64,000 nt of DNA from NCBI GenBank assembly GCA_023418475.1, contig JAEZZO010000033.1, positions 124,001 through 188,000 of the forward strand. The letters run 5' to 3'. The position numbers and the translations under genes were made by a program. Source of the DNA: Bacillota bacterium. GTDB lineage: Bacteria > Bacillota > Clostridia > Lachnospirales > Lachnospiraceae. Below are positions 52,665 to 62,069 of the stretch, piece after piece; positions within the stretch are counted from its first letter, which is position 1, and every line of letters begins with the position of its first letter. The notes under the pieces are model-generated. The model ran no database searches. It was not told where the DNA came from and worked only from the letters and a program-made list of their open reading frames with translations.

Positions 52665-53693
52665 TTGATTGAGGTAAAAAATTTAGTGAAGTGTTACGGA
52701 AATCATACTGCGGTAAATAATCTGTCCTTCAGAGTAGAGAAAGGACAGGTTTTAGGCTTTTTAGGACCTAATGGTGCAGGAAAATCAACTACGATGAACA
52801 TAATCACCGGATATATATCGCCGACAGAGGGGTCAGTGACGATTGACGGCCTGGATGTGTTTGATGAACCAGAGGAGGTTAAGAAAAAGATTGGGTATCT
52901 TCCGGAATTTCCGCCACTCTATCCGGATATGACGGTCAGGGAGTACTTAAGCTTTGTTGCTGATATTAAGAAGGTTAAAAAGAGCGAGAAACAAAAAATG
53001 CTGGAAGACATCATGGAATCAACTAAAATAACAGCAATGGCAGATCGTTTAATTAAGCATTTGTCAAAGGGCTACAAGCAGAGAGTAGGACTTGCCCAGG
53101 CTATTATGGGTTATCCGGAATTAATCATTTTGGATGAGCCAACGGTAGGTCTTGATCCGAAACAGATTATAGAGATCAGAGACTTGATTAAGGAATTAAG
53201 TAAAAATCACACGGTTATTCTAAGCTCTCATATCATGCAGGAGGTTAGTGCTGTCTGTGATACGGTTATGATTATTGATAAAGGTAAATTAATTATCAGT
53301 GATAAAGCAGAAAATTTAAGCTCCCATCTTGGAGCAACCGGTGTTATGAAGCTTTCTGTAAAGGGGAGCAGCAAGACGGTTAAGGCCGCATTGAAACAAA
53401 TCAGCCGTGTCACGAAAATAGAAGATGAACCGCAAAAGGAGGAAGGTGTTACAGAGCTAACGTTATACTTTGGTGAAAAGGATGACATCAGAGAGGAAGT
53501 TTTTTATGCATTGAGTAACACAAAAACGCCTATTCTTGAGATGCAGTCCGTGAGAATGAGCTTAGAGGATATCTTCCTCAAGGTTACAGATCATGAGACA
53601 GCCGTAGAATATGAGGCTAAGCCTGCGGTAACAGTACCGGAGGATATCGATAATGAAGCAGAGGAGGTAAATTCAGATGCTGGCGATTTATAA
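52665..53693 (+). CDS. GldA-like ABC transporter ATPase
   Basis: The start is set at TTG 52665 (MIEVKNLVKCYG), eight bases after AAGGAGG; the ATG at 52659 is only two bases from it. The 342-residue ATPase has Walker A GPNGAGKST, signature LSKGYKQRVGLAQA, Walker B LIILDEPTVGLDP and switch LSSHIMQEV. A C-terminal domain of about 110 residues ends with an acidic tail. It is the motor of the following permease. This ATPase group is found with GldF/GldG in gliding Bacteroidetes and in many non-gliding bacteria, where the role is unknown. Confidence 0.93.
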   Translation: MIEVKNLVKCYGNHTAVNNLSFRVEKGQVLGFLGPNGAGKSTTMNIITGYISPTEGSVTIDGLDVFDEPEEVKKKIGYLPEFPPLYPDMTVREYLSFVADIKKVKKSEKQKMLEDIMESTKITAMADRLIKHLSKGYKQRVGLAQAIMGYPELIILDEPTVGLDPKQIIEIRDLIKELSKNHTVILSSHIMQEVSAVCDTVMIIDKGKLIISDKAENLSSHLGATGVMKLSVKGSSKTVKAALKQISRVTKIEDEPQKEEGVTELTLYFGEKDDIREEVFYALSNTKTPILEMQSVRMSLEDIFLKVTDHETAVEYEAKPAVTVPEDIDNEAEEVNSDAGDL

Positions 53694-54540
53694 AAAAGAG
53701 TTACGTTCTTATTTTACATCCATGATCGGATATGTTTTTGTTGCATTTTTCCTTGTAATCATAGGTATCTGGTTTTTTATTCAAAACTTAACTTACGGAG
53801 CTGCAAATTTTGAGTATACCTTATCTTCTATAACGTTTCTTTTTGTATTATTGACTCCGATTTTAACTATGCGATTGATGGCGGAAGAAAATAAACAGAA
53901 AACAGATCAGCTATTATTGACCTCTCCGCTTTCAGCAAGTGCAATTGTGATAGGTAAGTTTCTGGCTGTATTTACTGTGTTTTTTGCAGCGATGGCAGTT
54001 ACCTGCTTTTATCCGTTGATTATGACAAGATTTGGCTCTGTGCCTCTTGCTTCTGCATATGCAAGCATATTTGGTTTTACAATGTTGGGAGCGACTTATC
54101 TTTCTATTGGACTTTATATTTCTTCTCTTACTGAAAATCAGGCAGTAGCAGCAGTCATATCCTTTATCGTTTTCCTTATTACGGTATTGATGGATGGTCT
54201 GGCTAGTGTCTTACCAAGCTCAAACCAGGCAGCATATCTGACTTTCTCAGTCTTTTTGATTATTATTTGTTTTATATTCTATAAAATGATGCATAATCTA
54301 ACGATTGCAGTCGGAACAGGAGTCGTGGTAGAAGCAGCACTGACGATTACTTATATTGTGAAGCCTACCTTATATGACGGTTTAATTGTAAAGGTATTTA
54401 ACTGGTTATCTGTTATATCACGCTATGACCAGTTCTATTACGGTATCTTTGATGTTACCGGTATCATATATTATTTGTCACTTACCTTCCTGTTTGTATT
54501 TTTAACAACACAGGTAATCAGAAAAAAGAGATGGAGTTAA
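53677..54540 (+). CDS. GldF-like ABC-2 permease
   Basis: The 287-residue protein overlaps the ATPase gene by 17 bases and has six membrane segments, with MLAIYKKELRSYFTSMIGYV at the start and ILTMRLMAEENKQKTDQLLL in the first inside loop, a mark of GldF/ABC-2 permeases. It has ENQAVAAVISFIVFLITVL in the middle. It should form the membrane part with the ATPase and the next two proteins. Its AGGAGG site lies inside the upstream gene. Confidence 0.93.
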   Translation: MLAIYKKELRSYFTSMIGYVFVAFFLVIIGIWFFIQNLTYGAANFEYTLSSITFLFVLLTPILTMRLMAEENKQKTDQLLLTSPLSASAIVIGKFLAVFTVFFAAMAVTCFYPLIMTRFGSVPLASAYASIFGFTMLGATYLSIGLYISSLTENQAVAAVISFIVFLITVLMDGLASVLPSSNQAAYLTFSVFLIIICFIFYKMMHNLTIAVGTGVVVEAALTITYIVKPTLYDGLIVKVFNWLSVISRYDQFYYGIFDVTGIIYYLSLTFLFVFLTTQVIRKKRWS

Positions 54541-54558
54541 GGAAAGGAGAACAATACC

Positions 54559-56010
54559 GTGAAAGAGATGAATGAAAATGAGAAGAAAAGCTTTTTCGGA
54601 AATGTGAAGGAATCCTTTTCCGGAAGGAAATTTCGTAACGGGGCATATGTAACCCTGGTTTCCGCAGTGGTTATTGTAATTGTGCTTGTAGTTAATATGC
54701 TGGTCACAAAAATGAATATTCAATTTGACCTCAGTCCGCAGAGCATGTACACCTTAACCGGTGATACCAAAAAAATGGTAAAGGACTTAAAGGATGATAT
54801 CACAATTTATTATCTTGTGGAACCCGGCAAAGAAACTGATTTGTTTAAAAACATCGTAAAACAATATGATCAGGCATCCGATAAAGTGAAAGTTGTTGAA
54901 AAGGACCCGGTGTTATATCCTAATTTTGCTTCGAAATATGTGGATAATACAGTACAGGAGAATAGCTTCCTCGTTGTGAATGAAGCGAATAAAAAAGCAA
55001 AGTATGTAGACTACAACGATATGTTAATTCAACAAATGAATTATCAGACCTATCAGAACCAGACTACCGGTATTGATGTGGAGGGCCAGTTAACGGCTGC
55101 AATACAGTATGTAATAAGTGATAAGCTGCCTAAATTGTATGTGGTAGAGGGTCACGGAGAAGCAAAAACAGGTACTAATTTTGATACAACGATGAAGAAA
55201 TTAAATATTGATGTGGAGAAGCTTCCCACTGTATCAAAAGACAAGGTTCCGGAGGACTGTGATATCTTGTTCATCAATGCTCCTCAATCAGATTTCTCAG
55301 ATACGGAGACTACTATGATAAATAATTATCTTAGTGCTGGCGGAAAAGCAATTATTACGTTAAACTATGCAGCATCCGATATGCCGCATTTTACTTCAAT
55401 TCTGGAAAACTATGGTATTGGCATGGTGAAGGGCATTGTACTGGAAGGTGATGACAGTATGCATGCATCAAAATATGTAAACTATCTGCTGCCGGATGTC
55501 AAATCCCATGAGATAACCAATCAGGCAAGTGACAGTAACGTTCCGGTATTTATGCCGGATGCATCCGGACTAAAGATCCTGGATGCTAAGAAAAGTACGT
55601 TAAAAATTGATGCATTACTATCCACTTCGGCTTCTGCATTTTCAAAGATCGATACCAGCAGCGGAAATGCGGAAAAAGAGGACGGGGATATTGCTGGACC
55701 ATTTAATTTAGGATTGGTTTCAGTTGATACCTACAATAACGTTACTTCAACAATTGTTGTGTATTCAAGTGCATATACCTTTGGCGAAGAGACAGCTACT
55801 TATGGAAATCCCAAATTATTGGCAGGAACAGTCGGATATTTATCAGGAAGTAAAAACATGCTTTCAATTCCTACCAAGAGCTTACAAGATGCTACCATTA
55901 AAGTGTCCCAAAAGGATGCAATAGCAGTTGGTGCATTGGTAGTAATTATTATTCCGGCAGCAATCTTATTCACCGGTTTAGTGGTTACTTTAAAAAGGAG
56001 GAGGAAATAA
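54559..56010 (+). CDS. GldG-like ABC auxiliary protein
   Basis: The gene begins with GTG nine bases after GGAAAGGAG. The 483-residue protein has an N-terminal membrane segment (about 32-53), a large outside domain of the ABC_transp_aux family (FDLSPQSMYTLTGDTKKMVK, LYVVEGHGEAKTG, DCDILFINAPQSDFSD), and a C-terminal membrane segment (about 455-478) ending in KRRRK. GldG partners GldF in Bacteroidetes. Its stop codon shares one base with the next start. Confidence 0.92.
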   Translation: MKEMNENEKKSFFGNVKESFSGRKFRNGAYVTLVSAVVIVIVLVVNMLVTKMNIQFDLSPQSMYTLTGDTKKMVKDLKDDITIYYLVEPGKETDLFKNIVKQYDQASDKVKVVEKDPVLYPNFASKYVDNTVQENSFLVVNEANKKAKYVDYNDMLIQQMNYQTYQNQTTGIDVEGQLTAAIQYVISDKLPKLYVVEGHGEAKTGTNFDTTMKKLNIDVEKLPTVSKDKVPEDCDILFINAPQSDFSDTETTMINNYLSAGGKAIITLNYAASDMPHFTSILENYGIGMVKGIVLEGDDSMHASKYVNYLLPDVKSHEITNQASDSNVPVFMPDASGLKILDAKKSTLKIDALLSTSASAFSKIDTSSGNAEKEDGDIAGPFNLGLVSVDTYNNVTSTIVVYSSAYTFGEETATYGNPKLLAGTVGYLSGSKNMLSIPTKSLQDATIKVSQKDAIAVGALVVIIIPAAILFTGLVVTLKRRRK

Positions 56011-57566
56011 TGAAAAAAAGAAAGAAAAGGAATGCCATTACTATGGTTTCTCTTCTTTTGACATTAGTGGTATTAATCGGAGTTTATGTGTGGTACGGCA
56101 ATAAGAAAACTGCCGCGGACACTTCGAAGGATACGAAAAGCATCTCCTTAGCGACTGTTGATACGTCAAAGGTTACATCACTTCATTATATTGGTGAAGA
56201 TGTGGATATTACTTTACTATTGGAGGATGGTATTTGGTCCTCAAAGGACGAACCGGACCGTCCGATCAATCAGGAGAAAGTATCCAGTATGCTGGAAGCA
56301 ATCAAGGAAATCAAGGCAACAAAGAAAGTAGTGGATACTCCCGATAATCTAGCGGATTTTGGACTGGATAAGCCGTCAGACACGTTAGAAGCCACATTGG
56401 AGGATGGATCCTTGGTAACCTTAAAGCTTGGCAGTGAAGTAATTTCCGGAGATGGTTATTATGCTTTGGTAAATGATAGTAAGACAGTTTATACGGTAGC
56501 TACCTCATACGAAACTAGTTTAGGAATACGAAATGTTGATTTTACTGCTATCACCGCAGCGCCATCTATAACGGCAGAAAATATAACTTACCTTAATATT
56601 GACAGTCGGGACGGTAAGGATGTTGAGCTTAAGTACAATGCTGCTCCGCAATTGGATATCAGCGGCAGCAATATGAACAACTGGCAGATTTTAAAACCGT
56701 ACAATGGTATGTTCTCTGCTGAGGGTGATAAGATTACGGCCTTACAACCCAATTATACTACCTTTGATTTTGGTCACTGTGAAGATTATAAAGGAGATGA
56801 CCTTAAGAAATATGGTCTTGATAATCCGGCTTATACGATTGATATCGGATACTTTGAGACCTATACGTCAAAGAAGCCTTCTACAACACCACAGCCAACC
56901 GGTACAGCACCTGCAGAGGATGCGGCAAAGAAAGAGGATACCGTTAAAGTTGATAAGAACTATAAGATTTATATCGGTAACAAGGACAAGGATCAGGATT
57001 ATTATGTCAGAGTAGACGGATCGAATGCGGTTTATACCTTAAGCACCGATACAGTTGATAAAATGCTTCAGGTGGACGTTTTCGGTTTAATGAGTCATTA
57101 TGTCGCTATTCCAAACATCGTATCAGTCGATCAAATTAATGCAACGATTGGAACAAAACAATTTGCAATGAAGATCGTTCCTATCGCAAAGACCAATAGT
57201 GACAAAACTACTACCGGTAAGAGTGAAAGTGATAAGGCGGATGCAACCTATTATTTTAACGATAAAGCAGCATCGGAAGATAACTTTAAAAAATTGTATC
57301 AAAAAATGATCTCAGCCCAGTTTGATGCACCGTTAGATCAAAAGATCGATACCGGTAAGCTAGTGCCTGTAATGACACTAAGCTATCATCTATTCGGTGA
57401 GAATGAGAAAACACTTACAGCATCTTATCTTCCTTATAATGACAGCTTCTATGTTGTTGATTCAGGTATTGGTATGTACTTCCTGGCGGATAAGAGAGTA
57501 ATCGATGATATTGCAAACAGTATTACCTCTTTTAAGCCAGATGAAGCTGCCGATAATAAAAAGTAA
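56010..57566 (+). CDS. DUF4340-domain protein of the Gld-type ABC operon
   Basis: The 518-residue protein has a single membrane segment near the N-terminus (about 9-28) and a large outside beta-rich part with repeats of the DUF4340 type, for example LADFGLDKPSDTLEATLEDG and LKKYGLDNPAYTIDIGYFE. A Pro/Thr-rich linker lies near 290-310. It overlaps the GldG-like gene by one base, and such proteins regularly follow GldG genes. The function is unknown; it may bind the cell-wall or lipid substrate of the complex. Confidence 0.88.
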   Translation: MKKRKKRNAITMVSLLLTLVVLIGVYVWYGNKKTAADTSKDTKSISLATVDTSKVTSLHYIGEDVDITLLLEDGIWSSKDEPDRPINQEKVSSMLEAIKEIKATKKVVDTPDNLADFGLDKPSDTLEATLEDGSLVTLKLGSEVISGDGYYALVNDSKTVYTVATSYETSLGIRNVDFTAITAAPSITAENITYLNIDSRDGKDVELKYNAAPQLDISGSNMNNWQILKPYNGMFSAEGDKITALQPNYTTFDFGHCEDYKGDDLKKYGLDNPAYTIDIGYFETYTSKKPSTTPQPTGTAPAEDAAKKEDTVKVDKNYKIYIGNKDKDQDYYVRVDGSNAVYTLSTDTVDKMLQVDVFGLMSHYVAIPNIVSVDQINATIGTKQFAMKIVPIAKTNSDKTTTGKSESDKADATYYFNDKAASEDNFKKLYQKMISAQFDAPLDQKIDTGKLVPVMTLSYHLFGENEKTLTASYLPYNDSFYVVDSGIGMYFLADKRVIDDIANSITSFKPDEAADNKK

Positions 57567-57605
57567 ATAAAAATGTGAAGAAAAACATCATCACACTTAA
57601 GAAGA

Positions 57606-57650
57606 AGTCCGAAATAAGCACGGTAGTGCTAATTTCAGGCTTTTTCTCCC
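57606..57650 (+). terminator. Terminator of the Gld-type operon
   Basis: AGTCCGAAATAAGCAC pairs with GTGCTAATTTCAGGCT (two mismatches) around GGTA, followed by TTTTTCTC. Confidence 0.8.
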
Positions 57651-57810
57651 ATTATTTGAGATTCTTTTCTCTGGCAGCATGATTGAAAGATTGAAAAGAA
57701 AGAGAAAATATTATATACTGATGATAAACTGACAGAATGGACTGATTGTTTGTTGCAAATTTAGGGGGAGAGCCGAACAGGGATTTCCCCCTTTCTGTAA
57801 TTTAGCATAA

Positions 57811-57935
57811 GTAATTGCGAAACGATATAGTTGATCAAATTGTATATACAGAAAGTATATATTCCAACACTCCTTCCGCTAAACTTCTGCTCCGGAACAT
57901 ATACTTCTTGTAATAATTTGTATTGTATGAAGGAA
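57811..57935 (-). repeat. Copy of the 137-bp palindromic repeat family, decayed at one end
   Basis: GTAATTGCGAAACGATATAG and TCAAATTGTATATACAGAAA correspond base for base, with few changes, to the reverse strand of the copy at 61803-61939. The central TCCGCTAAACTTCTGCTCC also matches. The far terminus no longer carries GCGAAAC, so this copy is probably older. Confidence 0.75.
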
Positions 57936-58104
57936 GAAGCTCTTACTGTTTTAAGAACTTGTACGAATAATATTCCTGGCGGAATAATATATTAGCATAT
58001 GGACAAACGAACCAATAAAGAATATGGAAAATGTGGTATCTCATTTTAGACAGATACATCAGACATGGTGAAGAATAAAATAAGATGCAAATTCTTCGGG
58101 ATTT

Positions 58105-58119
58105 ATACCACAGTGGTAT
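58105..58119. promoter_or_regulatory. Perfect 7-1-7 inverted repeat upstream of the SpoIID-like gene
   Basis: ATACCACAGTGGTAT overlaps the likely promoter -10 region, 40 bases before the start codon. It looks like a repressor site. Confidence 0.45.
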
Positions 58120-58158
58120 GATATATTAGGTTGTATGAAACCTGGAACAGGAGCAGCG

Positions 58159-60801
58159 ATGAAAATAAGAAGAAAGCTTACTTTAATGGGAATATGTGTG
58201 GGGATTATATTAATTGTCTTAACTGTCAATGTGATAGGAAGACTTCAGAGCAATATACCGGAGACAGAACAGAATATAGTTTTAGATAAGGATTCTATAA
58301 GCCGTGCAGAAGCTTACCGGCTGCTAAGTTATCTGGAATTTAATAAGAAAGATAGAGAAGCAATCCCGAAAGGGATTTCCTATAAAGAGCAAAAGATGTC
58401 TGATTGGTATGATACTTATGTCAATGCAGTCTGGAAGATGGGACTTATTGACAGTAGTGTGACACAGGATCCGAGAGAAGCGTTAACCTATGGTGTATGT
58501 AAGCAATTAATAGATCAGTTGATTTTAAAGAGACCTGAATTTCAAGCAGCATATACCGGATTATCGTTTGATTTTTTACAGGCTGATAAAAATATGCCGA
58601 TATCTGATTTTCTGGAATTATACCAGGCACTGATTAATGTTATACCCATAGAGAACCGTAAGACAAAGGAAGAGACCTTACTTGTTCTTGGACAAGAAGT
58701 AACAGAGGACGGTACAGGACGTATGATAACGGACCAGGGAAAATATTATTTTCTGGACGCAAAAAGCTATGTGAATTTTGTGAAAAAGGATGAAACGCAA
58801 AAGTCTATGCAAGAGGTAACAAAAGCAGCTGAAGTATCGCAGGAAGGAGCGAAAACGACAGGGACTCCAGAAGAAGCTGAGAAAATTGCAGCGGCGGGCA
58901 CAGCGGATCCTTCGTTAATATCGGTACAGGCAGCAGATACCGATACAGTAAAGGCAGATACGCCATCCTCTCTCCTGGAACAATATATGGACACAGGTAT
59001 TAATGCACTGGTAAGTGATCAGGAAATAATCTATATTACCGCGTTATCAACAGAACAGATCACTGTACATAATGTCTGGATCAAAGAAGGAAAAGACAGC
59101 AGAATAGATACCTTTATCGATGGTATCGATAAAAGCTTTACAGCTGTTTCCAAATTGAGCACCTCGATTGAAAAAGTAATCGGAGATATCACAATTGAAA
59201 ATAAACAGATTGTTAAAATTAATGTAAAACCAGATATGATTAAAGGAAAGGTACTTAGTACAGGAGATGACTTTATTGAAATCGAAGGATATGGAAAAGT
59301 GCCTTTCGATGGAAATTATAAAATATATAAAATATATGGAGAGCTTTCGGTTGAACCAACAGGAAGCATCCTGGTGGGGTATGAAAATACGGATTTTATT
59401 GTATCCGATGGGAAAATCAGTGCAGCCCTGATTACAGAAAGCATTAAGGCTGAAAATATAAGAGTTTTGATCGAAACAAGCGGATATAAAGATATCTATC
59501 ATAATCAGGTGAAATTCACAGCAAATTCTGATTTTACAGTGAGCAACAAGAAAAAATCACAATCCTATAAAAAAGGTGATACGGTCACAATAAAATCCGA
59601 TGATAAATTATTTGACGAAGGAAGAATTACAGTGAAAGCAGCTTCAGAAAATGCAAAAATTAAATTATTATCCGTGGAACGTGCCTGTGGCAACCCAAAA
59701 TACAGAGGAAGACTTGAGATCTCAAAGGAGGACGGCGGCCTCATCGTGATCAATGAGCTTCCGCTCGAAGAATACCTGTATGCCGTGATACCCAGCGAAA
59801 TGCCAACAAGCTATGGAGTGGAAGCTTTGAAGGTACAGGCAGTCTGTGCAAGAAGTTATGCATACCGGCAGCTTATGGCAAATAGTTTGAGCAAATATGG
59901 AGCGCATGTTAACGATAGTGTTGCCTACCAGGTATATAATAATATTCCGGAAAATGAGGATTCCATTCTGGCAGTCAAGGATACCTATGGGAAGGTTGCA
60001 GAATATAATAATAATGTTATTACAGCATACTATTTCTCCACTTCCTGCGGGCATACCACAGATCCGTCCAGTGTATGGGCAAATAGTGCAGACATTCCCT
60101 ATCTGAATGGTAAACTGATACTTGATGAGGAAGATGAGAATGGGGAAGGAGTCAGAAAAGATGCACAAAAGCTGTATGGTGATTTATCCTCGGATAAGAG
60201 TTTCAAAAGTTTTATAGAATCAGATGTAGCAACTTATGACAGTAGTTTTAACTGGTATCGCTGGAAAGTAACAATAGGTGCGGGAGATTTGAAGAAAGTA
60301 ATTGATACTAATCTTGCTAACAGATATCAGGCTAATCCTGATCTGATACAGACGATGACAAGTAAAGAGGGGGATGCAGGGAAAGCCGTATTCGAAAGCA
60401 AACCGGTGGATACAATCGGAGATGTTGTGGATATCAGTGTCTCAAAAAGAGAACGCAGTGGAATTGTTTCCGAAATGATTCTCACAGGAAGTAAAAATAC
60501 TGTAAAAGTTCGCACAGAATACAATATCAGAGCACTTCTTGCACCAACATATGATGAGGTGGAGCGTCTTGATAAAAGCAAGGTGGAAAACCTTAGTATG
60601 CTGCCAAGTGCATTTTTCAGGGTTGATAAAAAAGAGAAGAATGGTAAGCTAGATAGTGTAAAACTGACCGGCGGAGGATATGGGCATGGGGTCGGAATGA
60701 GTCAGAATGCAGTGAAGGCCCTGGTAGATTCCGGTAAAGGTTATGAGGATATCATAGCTTATTTCTATCAAGGCACAACACTGGGTTCCATTTATCAGTA
60801 G
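58159..60801 (+). CDS. SpoIID/LytB-domain protein with long N-terminal region
   Basis: The start at 58159 follows AGGAG by five bases and gives 880 residues; ATG 58135 lies before the site. A membrane anchor covers about 8-28. Residues about 40-510 have no clear enzyme family and include an Ala/Glu/Thr-rich linker (about 215-270). The SpoIID domain lies at about 520-875: NELPLEEYLYAVIPSEMPTS with catalytic Glu, YGVEALKVQAVCARSYAYRQ, YYFSTSCGHT and LTGGGYGHGVGMSQNA. SpoIID is a lytic transglycosylase acting on denuded glycan; this longer form, common in Clostridia, may serve vegetative wall turnover. It ends two bases from the convergent neighbour. Confidence 0.92.
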   Translation: MKIRRKLTLMGICVGIILIVLTVNVIGRLQSNIPETEQNIVLDKDSISRAEAYRLLSYLEFNKKDREAIPKGISYKEQKMSDWYDTYVNAVWKMGLIDSSVTQDPREALTYGVCKQLIDQLILKRPEFQAAYTGLSFDFLQADKNMPISDFLELYQALINVIPIENRKTKEETLLVLGQEVTEDGTGRMITDQGKYYFLDAKSYVNFVKKDETQKSMQEVTKAAEVSQEGAKTTGTPEEAEKIAAAGTADPSLISVQAADTDTVKADTPSSLLEQYMDTGINALVSDQEIIYITALSTEQITVHNVWIKEGKDSRIDTFIDGIDKSFTAVSKLSTSIEKVIGDITIENKQIVKINVKPDMIKGKVLSTGDDFIEIEGYGKVPFDGNYKIYKIYGELSVEPTGSILVGYENTDFIVSDGKISAALITESIKAENIRVLIETSGYKDIYHNQVKFTANSDFTVSNKKKSQSYKKGDTVTIKSDDKLFDEGRITVKAASENAKIKLLSVERACGNPKYRGRLEISKEDGGLIVINELPLEEYLYAVIPSEMPTSYGVEALKVQAVCARSYAYRQLMANSLSKYGAHVNDSVAYQVYNNIPENEDSILAVKDTYGKVAEYNNNVITAYYFSTSCGHTTDPSSVWANSADIPYLNGKLILDEEDENGEGVRKDAQKLYGDLSSDKSFKSFIESDVATYDSSFNWYRWKVTIGAGDLKKVIDTNLANRYQANPDLIQTMTSKEGDAGKAVFESKPVDTIGDVVDISVSKRERSGIVSEMILTGSKNTVKVRTEYNIRALLAPTYDEVERLDKSKVENLSMLPSAFFRVDKKEKNGKLDSVKLTGGGYGHGVGMSQNAVKALVDSGKGYEDIIAYFYQGTTLGSIYQ

Positions 60802-60803
60802 AT

Positions 60804-61664
60804 TTATTTGGAGGACCTGCTGTATAATAACTTTATTTTATGCACAAAGTTTTTGTTCTCAAGCAGAAGGTTAAATTCGGCTCCTATAAATAGAAGATAC
60901 ATACAGAAATACATCCATAACATAAATAGAACGACAGCGGTAAGACTTCCGTACATAGAGGAATAGTTTGAAAAATTGTCAATGTAGTAAGAAAAAGCAT
61001 AAGAAAAGCCCATCCAACCGGTTGCACATAGCATTGCACCAGGAAGTGCACTCATAATCTTGATTTTCTTATTTGGGATCACAATATAAATGAGTAGGAA
61101 AAATACAATAAGAATAATCAGTCCGAGGATGGCTCTAAGACTAATGATAATCAAAGCCGTATCCTTAAGTACTGGGAATTTTTGCTCGATCCAGAAGTAT
61201 AGCCTGTTACCGAATACAAATAAAATCATTGTTGCAATAATCATAATTGCAAAAATAAGTGTATAAAAAGCAGAGATGGTTCTCAGTAGAAAATAATTTC
61301 TGGTTTCCTTTGTTTCATTAACAGAATTGAGACCCTTCATAATGGCAAGGAAGCCCTTACCTGCTGACCAGAGCGTTGTGATAGCGGTAAGGGAAATTAC
61401 AGTACTGGTACTTGAGGTATGATAGATCTCAGTAATTACGGTTACGATCATAGAGTTGATTGCCAACGGAAAGGCCTGTGTAAATAAACGAAGCATTGAA
61501 CTTTCTTCTATGGGAAAAAATTGTACAATACTTAGCAAGAGCATAATAAAAGGGAAAAAAGAGATAATGATAAAAAAAGCAGCCTGAGCTGAAAAAGCTG
61601 ATACATGATCATCTCTTATTTTTGCAGATAATAAACTGATTAACCGGAGGGTTGCTTTTATCAT
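60804..61664 (-). CDS. YihY/BrkB-family membrane protein
   Basis: The start at 61664 gives 286 residues (MIKATLRLISLLSAKIRDD); a GTG at 61697 has no ribosome site. The protein has six membrane segments with family marks HVSAFSAQAAFFIIISFFPF, LWSAGKGFLAIMKGLN, and LPGAMLCATGWMGFSYAFSY. These proteins were once called ribonuclease BN but are membrane proteins of unknown transport function. The C-terminus is basic. It is convergent with the SpoIID-like gene with only two bases between stops and no terminator between them. Confidence 0.88.
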   Translation of the reverse strand: MIKATLRLISLLSAKIRDDHVSAFSAQAAFFIIISFFPFIMLLLSIVQFFPIEESSMLRLFTQAFPLAINSMIVTVITEIYHTSSTSTVISLTAITTLWSAGKGFLAIMKGLNSVNETKETRNYFLLRTISAFYTLIFAIMIIATMILFVFGNRLYFWIEQKFPVLKDTALIIISLRAILGLIILIVFFLLIYIVIPNKKIKIMSALPGAMLCATGWMGFSYAFSYYIDNFSNYSSMYGSLTAVVLFMLWMYFCMYLLFIGAEFNLLLENKNFVHKIKLLYSRSSK

Positions 61665-62069
61665 TTCATAACCATGCCTTTCTTCAATAGTCTGCACTTA
61701 TCGCTGCAGGTGCATGCCTTACCTGGTTCATAACCTTTATGAAACGGATAGTAAGTTATAGTTCCGGAGGAGGTATATACTTCCTTCTTATATAGGTGAT
61801 TTATAGGTAATTGCGAAACGCAAGAATTATATTAATTGTATACACAGAAAGCACATGTTCTGGAGCGGAAGTTAAGCGGAGGAATATATGCTTTCTGTGT
61901 ATACAATTTGAACAACTATATAGTTTCGCAATTGCCTATCCTTCATTATATTATATGAGGAGATAAAATAGACTATCCATTTTTTATGATCTATTATCTT
62001 AAAAAAGCTGCAAGTACATACGATAGTCATGTGTCATGCCTTATATTGACGAATGTATGCAGAATGCAA
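61665..62069. other. Gap between BrkB-type gene and azlD
   Basis: This 405-base region contains the best copy of the palindromic repeat (listed separately). No open frame or other element is supported. Confidence 0.5.
61803..61939. repeat. Intact 137-bp palindromic repeat element
   Basis: The outer 51 bases are an imperfect inverted repeat: both ends read ATAGG(T/C)AATTGCGAAAC inward and reach TTGTATACACAGAAAGCA on both arms. A central loop of about 35 bases contains CTGGAGCGGAAGTTAAGCGG. No coding frame exists. Related copies lie at 57811 (near full), 26340 (right arm) and 9362 (tips only). It looks like a non-autonomous, miniature inverted-repeat element or a widely spread structured RNA. 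Confidence 0.8.

Larger units (their letters stand above)
57651..58158. other. Gene-free region before the SpoIID-like gene
   Basis: It holds the repeat at 57811-57935 and the operator-like palindrome at 58105-58119. Otherwise it is AT-rich and no gene is seen. Confidence 0.5.
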
